64,000 bases of DNA from the NCBI GenBank assembly GCA_029448655.1, contig JACCLO010000009.1, positions 1,054,001 to 1,118,000 on the forward strand, read 5' to 3'. The DNA comes from Wolfiporia cocos (taxonomy: Eukaryota; Basidiomycota; Agaricomycetes; Polyporales; Phaeolaceae). The notes under the pieces were generated by a model. It made no database searches and was not told where the DNA came from. It worked only from the letters and a program-made list of their open reading frames with translations. The translations under genes and the position numbers were made by a program. Below, in pieces: positions 1 to 9,268 of this stretch (the stretch's first letter is position 1; each line of letters opens with the position of its first letter).

Positions 1-429
1 CTGATCGATATCTTCAGTGTGTTGCGGAGATCTACATATATATATATAGATCTGTCGCGATCCAAGCGCAGGCGCTCTTCCCTTGCAATTGCTTTGGTGC
101 AGTGTAGCATCGCGTTGTCCTTCATCCATCTCGCTTGCCACAACAGTGAACCCGATAGTTCAACTTGCCTGCTGTGAACCACGACAACCATGGTCAAGAT
201 CTACTCTTCACCTTGGGCTGGATATTATCGCAATTCCAGATTGGTCTCTCGACATCTCTAGCGAAGATGGCTTGCAGTCTGAATCCTGACGACCTGCCAG
301 CCCGTTAAATACTCGAGGCTTGCGTCTTCTGCATTCTTTCGAGGTTTACTATCGTCCACCAGCAACACCCTGCAAGTCGACACAGCAAGCCTCAACACAA
401 CTCGCAACTCACAATCTGCAATACTCGCA
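1..429. other. Upstream region of first duplicated gene
   Basis: No gene is supported here. An AT-rich stretch at about 35-51 (alternating TA) is flanked by AGATCT on both sides. From about 265 onward the sequence resembles the region before the second copy (from about 4165), including a TTAAATA box at 305-311 and a C/A-rich leader of ACTCGCAA-type repeats just before the ATG. This is the probable core promoter and 5' UTR of the gene at 430. Confidence 0.5.
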
Positions 430-1795
430 ATGGCTCCTGTGCTTTCTTCTCCTTCTTCTCTTCCTATCTCGGCGACCTCAGCCGGTGACGATGCCCTCCT
501 CGGAAGCTCCGATACGGGGATGGGCCCCTTCCTTCCTTTGGTCATTGTCCTCGGTGCTCTCGTTCTCGTTGGCGGCGCTGGGATTCTCACGGTCTGCATG
601 GACTGGTACTGGAGTGAGGCGGAGTCGGACGTACGCTCTGGTGCTGTCAAGTGGCCTCGGACGATCGATGTGCTCCAGCCTACCAGAGTCGGTAACGATT
701 CGCTCATTCACGTCGACGGACCTCACATGGACACCTTGCGGGACACGGGCTCTTTGTTCAGCAAGAGCAATCCGGAGGTGATCAAGTTTCCTGAGAGTGC
801 CGCGACTAGCCTTGTGATCAGGGACTACAACGTGCGGAGGCCCATCCCAGGACTCGGCAATGTTGTCCCCAGGCTTGTAGGAGACAGCGTCCAGGGTGTG
901 CAAGTTCCAGAGAAGGTCGTCGTCGCGGATCGGTATCCGATTTTCATCGGCCATCGCACCAAGGCGAGTTTATTCTCTCAAGATGTATCTTCGATGCTGA
1001 CTGCACGCACAGGCTGAACTTTCGTCCGTCCATATTCCGGCTGAGCAGAAGACTCCTTCAGGCGACTCCAAGACAACAGTCGATCTCTCTGAACGTGATC
1101 TGGCACCGCAGAATGCCGTTCAATCGACAACAAGGAGGACGCTATCGTCGGACGCGATATGTGCTGGAGAGTGTCACCGCCACGATCAGGCACTCATCGT
1201 GTCTGAGCAGCGACGACTGTATCGCGATGTGGAAGAGTATCTTCGTTCGTCGTCTTCCACGGATTCGCCCTGCACGCCAAGTCTTGTGAGCGACATCGAC
1301 AGCGATTCAAGCTCATTATGCGACAGCGACCAGTCTGTTTCTGAGGTGTCCACGGACAGCGTCGTTGACCTCACACCGTCTGTCTCGTGCCACACTCGGG
1401 TGTCTCTGGTGATCGAGGAGCTAAAGCGTCGATGTGAGACTGGAGACACTGGACCTCTCTTTTCGGCGACAGTCCCAGACATTACTCTCAATGGAGGCGA
1501 GCCTGCACTGCTGTACACGGATTCACCTGTTCCCGAATTCCCTGACAGCTTCGTTGGCGCTGACAACGGTGAAGTTGAAGAACGGCTGAAGAATTCCGAC
1601 GAGGTGATCATCGCTGCTCTGAGCGACCTCCCGAACTCGTCTGCTGTGGACTTCCTCCAGATCCCATCAATGAGCTGGACTGCGGCCAAGCCTGATGTCG
1701 AATCGGAGTCTGTGGTGAACATATCTCATATCGAATGTCTCTGGATCTGCGTTCGTACTTTGTGTCCCTCCTCGGCGTGGCAAGTTCAGGGTTGA
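430..1795 (+). CDS. Single-pass membrane protein, tandem paralogue 1
   Basis: Model join(430..963,1013..1795), 438 residues, product unrecognised. Residues about 32-55 form one hydrophobic membrane segment (GPFLPLVIVLGALVLVGGAG) after a short Ser/Ala-rich N-terminus. The remainder is acidic and Ser/Thr-rich. The intron at 964-1012 begins GCGAGT and ends CACAG, so it is a GC-AG intron; this choice keeps the frame open from 1013 and the same choice works in the paralogue at 4387. One copy of a motif (DSVVDLTPSVSC...VIEEL) matches the tandem repeats of the paralogue. The long C-terminal part of the paralogue is missing: the frame stops at 1795, though another frame stays open from 1735 to 1965, so truncation by frameshift or an unrecognised intron is possible. 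Function unknown; type I/III topology is inferred only. Confidence 0.7.
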
Positions 1796-2134
1796 CAAGC
1801 GTCACACGGGTACTCCGGCCTCCGGACCAGCTAATCTTGGTCATGGTGCAGGTCGAGGATGCGGCACTGGGCGTCCTCGCGAATACAGTCTGGCTTCGAG
1901 ATACGACATACCCAAGACTGAGAACGCTATCAAATCTTCAAGGGTTGGACGGGGACGCGGAATAGGGCTGGGCATTGCTCCTCCTGGCTACTTCTAGGTT
2001 ACTTCATCCGTCAACGACTCGTGGCCACGAATATCTGGTCCAATCCTGTCTTGGTGCTGCCTCCATCATTCGTCGCATCGTGCCTGCATTATAATCTCTT
2101 CGTTGGATTTCTCCACTGGACTTGAACGACACGA

Positions 2135-3380
2135 AGCTCGGGGTACAAAGTATACAGATCCACCGTAGCTCTATACCCTTTCGACACTTTACCTTCGAAT
2201 TTCGCCGATCCTTAGAGACATCGCAGAAAGCTCGCATGCAAGGATCTCAAGCTGCTTCATAAGGCTTCGGGAATATGAAGGTATGTGCTCTGCTTTTATA
2301 ATGTCCTTCACATGCCTCATCCTCTCTCGACCCAGTCCCTTCATAGGTTGTAAGCGTTCCACTCTACAGATCGCCAAGGCCACCAACTCCTGTCCACTTT
2401 CACAACTGCTCCACGTAACAAGGTAAGGCTTTGTCTTTTGACTGTCTATCCACGCTACTGACGTGAGCCTTTTAGATATCCACGTTCACTCACCATTGCC
2501 ATCGCCGCGAGCTCAAGGCATATTGAGCGACATCGACTGAGATCGGTCTCCTCGGACTCGGCCATTGTGCACCTAGTCAACCCAATATTGGGCAGACGTG
2601 CCGATTCTCCAGCCGCCGAGGATATCATGATCGGAATGGACGATAACATTCCGAGACCGAGTCGATGTCCGCCCTAGAGGAATTCGCCGACGCGAGATGA
2701 CCTCAATCTCGCATGGACGCGAACATTCCTTTATCTTACAAGCTGCGTGCCAGTCGCGCTCGACGCTGGCACACCCACCTGCTCGCCGAGTACTGGCCCT
2801 CGCACATGATCGCGGCGATGGTGAATTTCGACGTGGACCTCTAGACTACCTGGACGATGGACAGGGCGGCCTCTAATGTGGTCACTCGCCTGGACTCAAT
2901 GTCGAACCTCCTCGCCATCCTTTGCTCGTCCGTCACCGATTGCGCTCTTGACGTTGCTCTCTGGGATTCTCTTTTCTTCTCTTCGCTCTACGTGCTAGGC
3001 TCTGGGTACAACGATAACAGATCCACCGCAGTCTAGTATCGCATTATTTGCTTTTACTGCCATGCTGCCTGAATAGGCTTTCTGTGTCTCGGTCTATGCT
3101 CTATGTCGGTCTTGTCCTATGGCTGTGTCTTGTCCTATGCCTATCTCTCTGCTAGCTATTCCCCCTTCCCAGTCTCTTTATCTCCAGCGGTTTCTGTCGC
3201 GCGCTATGCTACCTAGCGTTATCTTTTTCCGTGTCTCGATTTATCTCGTCTCGTCTCGTGTATATTACCGCGCATATCGCGATCGGCTCGGGGTACATAC
3301 ACAGATCCACCGTAGCCACATAAATGTCGAGGACGTAACAGTACAGAATACAGATCTGTTTTCCCTCGGCGATATGAAAG
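2135..3380 (+). repeat. Conserved 3' module of duplication unit 1
   Basis: From 2135 the sequence matches the segment starting at 6230 (offset about 4095) with few differences to about 2860, and more weakly to about 3380. Conservation here looks higher than in the coding exons of the two paralogues. It contains the small spliced ORF at 2231-2677 and three copies of a roughly 29-bp motif (CTCGGGGTACAA...ACAGATCCACCG) at 2136, 3000 and 3288. No function is assigned. Confidence 0.75.
2231..2677 (+). pseudogene. Possible small spliced ORF, copy 1
   Basis: Two exons, 2347-2422 (76 nt) and 2476-2677 (202 nt), are separated by a GTAAGG...TTTTAG intron (2423-2475) and preceded by a GTATGT...CATAG intron (2281-2346). 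They read as one open frame ending at TAG 2675-2677. The copy at 6376-6771 has identical exon lengths, and several differences between the copies are synonymous. In this copy the upstream exon has lost one base (near 2236), which breaks the frame relative to copy 2. It could be a decayed gene, an alternative 3' exon set of the membrane-protein gene, or a spliced 3' UTR. No domain is recognised. Confidence 0.35.
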
Positions 3381-4253
3381 TGGACCCGTTGACTGCCGTC
3401 AATCGATTCATACCGTAGTTCCACCTATGTGCGACTGTGACTGCAAGCATGTAGCTCATTGTCTCTCAAGGGAGGGCGAGGCGTATCTTTATATCGGCCC
3501 TGTCGCGCAAATATTAGCTGGCTGTACTGAGTCGATGCACGCAATCACAAGAAGTCAGTTCAGAGAGGGGTGCACAAACCGATCGCAGCACATGACGCAG
3601 AATGATGATCATTACTACAGTCTGGTGTGAGGCGGATTGAGTACATGTCCCTGCATCAAGTCCTGCAATTCACGGCTGACGTTATGTAGGAAACATCTTC
3701 TGTCCAGCTGCAAAAGAACTGTCCTTGCTGGTCCGTCTTTCGTTATCGTTAGCCTACGATCGCGGAATTAATTTCTAGTAGCGCCCGAGACTCGGCTCAG
3801 GCACGTGAATGTATCGCACCTCGATTGATCGATCAACATCTGACCGCCTCTTCCGCCTCCTCAAGCTTGAACAAGCTGTAGTGCGCGCCCAAGTTATCTT
3901 TGAGATGTTCCAAAAAAGTAGATATGCGTTGTCTACTGCATCTGTGCCGAGGATTGCATCTTCCTTTTCTTGGCTTGTGCTCACGCGACGACCGTTCAAT
4001 ATGATGACCTTGCGGCTCTAACTTGCTTGCGCGGGAATATTTGTCGCACTTTCGCTGCTCGCTTGGATGACTTCTGTGCTTTATATCATCTTCTCGAGCC
4101 AATGTCTTGAGTGATGGCCTCCAGCCTCCAAGATTGGCTCCTTGACTCGGCGCTGTCTGCGCCATCAATGTGAATCGTAGTCTGAATTCTGACGATCTGA
4201 CAGACCGCAAGCAAGATTGTCCTCCGGTCTGAACCCTTACGAGTTGAAATCTC
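2678..4253. other. Intergenic DNA between duplication units
   Basis: 2678-3380 belongs to the duplicated 3' module. About 3430-4160 has no counterpart in the second unit and forms a unique spacer. Short ORFs on both strands at 3775-4210 show no codon or domain support and are not called. From about 4165 the sequence is the upstream region of the second paralogue. Confidence 0.5.
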
Positions 4254-4261
4254 TATAAATA
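4254..4261 (+). promoter_or_regulatory. TATA box of paralogue 2
   Basis: TATAAATA lies 126 nt before the ATG at 4387. The equivalent position before paralogue 1 reads TTAAATA (305-311). The leader between box and ATG is conserved between both copies and rich in CTCGCAA repeats. Confidence 0.5.
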
Positions 4262-4386
4262 ATGGAGGGTCGCTCAGTCCCACCTTTCTCCAGGTTTACC
4301 ATCGTCCACCAGCAGCACCCTGCAAGTCGACACAGCAAACCTCCACGCAACTCGCAACTCGCAACTCGCAACCTGCAATACTCGCA

Positions 4387-6112
4387 ATGGCTCCTCTTCC
4401 TTCCACCCCTTCTCTTCCTGTCTCTGCGACCTCAGCTGGTGATAGTGCCCTCCTCGGAAGCTCCGACACGGGGATGGGCCCTTTCCTTCCTTTGATCGTT
4501 GTCCTCTGTGTTCTCTTTCTCCTTGGCGGCGTTGCGATATTCACAATCTGTCTGGACTGGTACTTGAGTGAGCCTGAGCCTGTTGTCCGCTCCGAGGTGG
4601 TCAGGTATCCTCGGACGATCGATGTGCTCAAGTACGCCAAGGTTGACAACGATATGCGGCACACTCTCGGCGAGCCTGTGGCGTGCCGTTCGTCCTGCGG
4701 CGTCGAGAGGAGTCCCGAGACCGTCAAGGTTCCGGGATGTGCGGCGACTCGGTTCATGATCCGTGACTATAACGAGCGCAGGCCTATTCCAGGACTCAGC
4801 CCCGTTCTCGGACCCGGTGGAGACGGCGCCGTCAAGCTCAAGACACCGGAGGCGGCTTTGGTCCTCGATCGGTATTCTATCTGGCTCGATCATCGTGGCA
4901 ATGCAAGTCCATATGCTCGTGCTGACGATTCTCTACTCAAAGCTGACATGTTACGAATAGGTCGATTCGCCACCCTCCATCGCTCTGTCTCAGGAAGCGT
5001 CGGTGGTCACGGACGCCAGTGAAGCCGGCTGTGGGGGAGATGCGATGGTCGTTCATGACGAAGGGATTACACGGGACACCGCCTTTCAGACTGCCGCCAG
5101 ACCGACGAGGGCCGATGAAGAGCAATGGATCGACGCTCAGGACAAGGGTCTGATTCGCACCGTCGAGGATTCCTGCCCAGATGGCGAATCAATGCAGACG
5201 TACGCGACAGAGTCGGAGGTTGGTGGGAGCGACAAAGAGAACGAAGGACCAGTGTCTCTGTGGTTCAGCCAAGAGGTCGACTCGGCCTTGGAGTACACGG
5301 ACAGCGTGGTGATTGCTCCGAGCGTCTCGTTCGAATCAGAGCTGTCCCAGGTGATCGGGAGATTTGAAGGTCTTTCGATCAAGGACGACCCGGCCGAGGA
5401 GAGCTCCATGGACAGCGTGGTCATTTCGCCGACGGTCTCCTTTGACTCGCAGATTTCCCAGGTGACGGAGGGACTCGGGCGTCTGTCAATTCAGGACGAT
5501 TCAGCCTCGGAGAGCTCTACGGGCAGCGTGTGCGTTCATTCTTCGACCCGCTACGAGGACGATCTCGCACAGGTGATTGAGGGCTTCAAGCGTCTCTCGA
5601 TCAAGGGTGAGCCGCTCACGCCGGCGGCCCCTGCTGCCATCGCGGTTGGCGGCGGCAAGGCAGTTACTGTGCCGGCCGACTTGACTGTGCTTAAGATCAT
5701 CGAGGCGCCCTCCCCTGTGATCAAGGAAATTGCCAAGTTGACGATTTCCACGATCTCGGACGTCTCTCACAAGGTGCTCACGAGAGTTCAGAACACCGCT
5801 AGCCCTAAGCTCGGACTCGGTACACTCCGTCGGATCAAGGACAGGGGCAAGGATCTGGTTGTGTTGAAGAGACGGGATACTGAGCCTGATGTTTCTGTAC
5901 CCGAAGAGTTCGCTCGTCGGCGGAAAGCGAACTCGTCTAGCTCGAAGGTCGCAATCTCTCGGACATGGGGGTTCGGCAAGTTCAAAGGCGAGAATAGTGT
6001 TCGTGGCAAGAGCAAGGCAGCTGTATACGAAGCTCCTCCGCCCCGTATATATGCACGCGACGTGATCCGTGGACTTTGTGCAGCGGATGCTCTCTTGCCT
6101 CACTACTACTAG
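4387..6112 (+). CDS. Single-pass membrane protein, tandem paralogue 2
   Basis: Model join(4387..4902,4961..6112), 555 residues, unrecognised. The N-terminus, membrane segment (residues about 30-53) and first exon are close to paralogue 1. The intron 4903-4960 starts GCAAGT, the classical GC-type donor, and ends GAATAG; it joins two phase-0 exons. Residues about 280-390 hold three tandem repeats of 38-39 residues (5281, 5398 and 5512 onward) with the pattern DSVV..P.VSF.S..SQV, then LSI. The C-terminal 150 residues are basic and Ser-rich (for example RRRKANSSSSK). This suggests a membrane-anchored protein with a long soluble tail; sidedness and role cannot be told from the sequence. Confidence 0.75.
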
Positions 6113-6229
6113 CTCGCCGACGCTCTTGTCGCTTTGTCGTTTTCCTTGCACGCTTTCGTCCCCTCCAACATGGCCCTTGCTATCTGCGCGCTCGCCATCT
6201 TTTTGTTTTCTCCAATCGGCTTGCCTCAA

Positions 6230-7460
6230 GCTCGGGGTACAAAGTATACAGATCCACCGCAGCTCTATACCCTTTCGACATTTTACCTTCGAATTTCGCC
6301 GATCCTTGGGGGCATCGCGGAAAGCTCGGATAGCAAGGATCTCAAACTGCTTCATACGATATCGGGAATATGAAGGTATGTGCTCTGCTTTCAGAATGTC
6401 CTTCACGTGTCTCATCCTCTCTCGACCCAGTCCCTTCATAGGTTGTAAGCGTTCCACTCTACAGGTCGCTAAGGCCGCCAACTCCTGTCCACTTTCGCAA
6501 CCGCTCCACGTAGCAAGGTAAGGCACTGTGATCTGATTGCTTTACGTGCTGCTGACGTAAGCCTTCCAGACATCAATGTTCACTCACCATCGCCACAGCT
6601 GCGAGCTCACGGCATATTGAGCGACATCGATTGAGATCGGTCTCCTCGGATTCGGCCATTGTGCACCTAGTCAACCCAATATTGGGCAGACGTGCCGATT
6701 ATTCTGCCGCCGAGGATATCATGATCGGAATGGACGATAACATTCCGAGACCGAGTCGATGTCCGCCCTAGAGGAATTCGCCGACGCGAGATGACCTCAA
6801 TCTCGCATGGACGCGGACATTCCTTTATCTTACAAGCTGCGTGCCAGTCGCGCTCGACGCTGGCACACCCACCTGCTCGCCGAGTACTAGCCCTCGCACA
6901 TGATCGCGGGGATGGTGACTTTCGACGTGGACCTCTTGACTACTTGGACGATGGACAGGACGATCAATAGTGTGATCGCTCGCCTGGACTCAATCTCGAA
7001 TCTCCCTCGCCATCCTTTGCTCGTCTGTCACGGTTTGCATTCTTGACGTTGCTCTCTGGGATACCCCTCACTTCGCTCTACGTGCTAGGCTCGGGGTACA
7101 ATATCAACAGATCCACCGATGATTAGTATCGATTTTTTCGATTCTATAGTTACTCTGCCTGAACAGGGTCCCCGGTCTCGGTCTATGCTCGATCTCTCGT
7201 CTATGTCGGTCTCGTCCTATGGCTGTGTCTTGTCCTATGCCTATCTCTCTGCTAGCTATTCCCCCTTCCCAGTCTCGTTATCGCCAGCGGTTTCCGTCGC
7301 GCGCTATGCTAGCTAGCGTTATCTTCCTGTCTTGTTGCGTCTCATATAGTATGTTATCGCGCATATCGCGCATAGCTCGTGGTACAGCATACAGATCCAT
7401 GTAGCTACCTAAATGCCGAGGATGTGGCAGTACAGAATACAGATCTGCTTTCCCTCGGAA
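6230..7460 (+). repeat. Conserved 3' module of duplication unit 2
   Basis: Counterpart of 2135-3380. It includes the small spliced ORF (6324-6771) and motif copies at 6231, 7091 and 7377. The match is strongest from 6230 to about 6990 and then fades. The unit-2 copy differs at 6888-6890 by a TAG where unit 1 has TGG, within an ATG-started open stretch that follows the small ORF. Confidence 0.75.
6324..6771 (+). CDS. Possible small spliced ORF, copy 2
   Basis: Exons at up to 6375, 6442-6517 (76 nt) and 6570-6771 (202 nt); introns 6376-6441 (GTATGT...CATAG) and 6518-6569 (GTAAGG...TTCCAG, CTGAC branch-like site). The frame is open across all three and upstream to 6069, so the true start is unknown and the start given here is arbitrary. 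By hand count it differs from copy 1 at about 19 of 278 exon bases. The product is basic at first (CKRSTLQVAK) and ends in NIPRPSRCPP. No homology is recognised. It may be non-coding, because the conservation continues past the stop codon. Confidence 0.35.
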
Positions 7461-7839
7461 TTTCTCGCGAACAGCCCGACTTGAATGTACATTGCACCTG
7501 CGATATGCGATATCACCGAGATGTACGCATTGGAGTGTTGCTCGGCCGCCGATCACTTTTGCAGGTATGGCCCAGTAATTGCTAATCAATCATATTCTGA
7601 TGTTCAACGTCTCATTCAGGCGGAACATGCTTTCAGGGTAAAGTTATAACGATCCACATACGCATTTGGTGCGAATTGGATCTCAGATCTCATCTCACGT
7701 CGGCTAGCTACTATAGCACGTTTACGTACAAGCGCCGATGCCATAGCATGGGCATGTCTGGTTCAACCACGCCGTATCGGCCCATCTTTCAATGTTGCAT
7801 CGCTGGCTACGTGGCTCGCTGGATTGACGAGTAGATGAG
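6772..7839. other. Intergenic DNA after duplication unit 2
   Basis: Holds the tail of the duplicated module to about 7460 and then unique DNA up to the gene at 7840. No gene is supported. Two copies of the 29-bp motif (7091, 7377) lie here. Confidence 0.5.
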
Positions 7840-8955
7840 ATGGCGGATAACGTACAAACACAGCACAGAGCCATATCGAATTCATTCAAAGCGAAGCGGT
7901 CCATCGCAATACTCCTAGCGAACCCACCCTCTGACATGTCAAACCGGGCTGCATTTCTTTCATGGTGGGCGGATGTGGAGGAAGCACATGTATGCTGATC
8001 CTTTATGCCCTCCCAGCTCATTACATACATTCGATTGATTGTGCGGCATGATACAGGAGATTTATATTCACTTGGCACGTCAGTACCCAGACTGTGTTGT
8101 GCCGTTTGAGGCACTCCCGGAATATGCTCGATATGAGGCTTCACGCGTGGAGTTGGAACACAACACTGTCGCAGAATCCTGCGAAAGCAATGAACGCGCG
8201 GCGCGTCTCTCCACAGCAGATTCCAAGCGCAAATACATCGAGCCCCAGCAGTCTGGTCAAAGCACCAGCTCGGGTTCGAGGGTATCTTCAGCTGTATCTT
8301 CGGCTACGTTGCCAGATTCTAGTCAGGCGTTAGTCACGGCCAACTTTCAGGCCGCGGGATTGGCATCCAAAGCCCCGGGAGTCACGCCAACTATGAAGAA
8401 CAGCGAGGTGGGTTCGTATGGAGGCGAGCGATATTAATGTACTCAACATGCAAACTTATCATGCAGATGAAGCAGGAGCTGGATGGACATGAAGAAAGAT
8501 TGAGACAATTCCTTTTGGCAGTGCGGGGGAATTTGTCACAGAGCGGGGAGAGCGCGCTCACAGCCGCTATGGCGGAACCTGCGCCGCGGCAAGCATCATA
8601 CTCTGGGGGTCACAATTCTGGTCCACATACGCCTTCGGCGGAATCCCTCCCCAAATTCACCATGACGATCAATCGCCCGTCAGATGTGGCACCCCGTGCG
8701 GCACCTGCTGCCAAGCAATCGGGTGGCTTTACGCATGTGGCGGGCCAGAATGTGAGCTCCCCCAGAGCTGCCTCGGTTCCAATAAGCTTTGCATTTAGCA
8801 ATCTTCAAAGTCAACCAAATCCATTTACCGCCCCCAGATCATCATCTACCACAAGCAATCATCCAACACCATCGGCTCCCACGTCGAGCAATTCCAGTGG
8901 TCCTTCGAACCTCTTTGATTACGCACGGGCACGCCCGAACAACCAGGCTCCATGA
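7840..8955 (+). CDS. Unrecognised family member A (W-W / PEY family)
   Basis: Model join(7840..7989,8057..8407,8467..8955), 329 residues. The introns are GTATGC...ATACAG and GTGGGT...ATGCAG, both phase 0. The N-terminal domain (about residues 1-85) contains FKAKRS, then FLSWWADVEE at the end of exon 1, then LARQYP and PFEALPEYARYE at the start of exon 2. The same layout, with an intron at the same place, is seen in the genes at 30303-31326 and 31817-32600. The C-terminal two thirds is Ser/Pro/Ala-rich and probably disordered. No known domain is recognised; the family appears expanded locally, and a nuclear or regulatory role would be speculation. Confidence 0.7.
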
Positions 8956-9268
8956 TGTGCACCTTCAGCTAATAGCACAGCAGCTTGGTCAACAGAAACT
9001 GTACTATGATGAAATACCAAAGTATTCTTTCCTATCATTCATGGAGTTACGCCCACCGCCATCTCTGAGCTGTGACCCACAGCGTTGCCTCCTCGCGGCC
9101 ATTGAGTCTATGCCGAAGAAGTCCTCATAGAATCTGCTATGTGAATGCCGCACGGGGCGACTGGCGAACGGAAGTCCATTTCCTCCAATATGTAAATAAG
9201 CTGTACATGTGCTACGTAGCAGTCCCATATGTTACATATCCCGAAATCAATCGTTATGCTTTCCTGCA
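8956..9268. other. Convergent intergenic region
   Basis: A 313-bp gap between the plus-strand gene ending at 8955 and the minus-strand SIN1 gene ending at 9269. It must carry both 3' UTRs. No gene or repeat is seen. Confidence 0.5.

Noticed and set aside
258..954. Overlapping minus-strand ORFs opposite the first membrane-protein gene
   Set aside because: They mirror the coding strand and carry no domain; the plus-strand model is supported by the paralogue.
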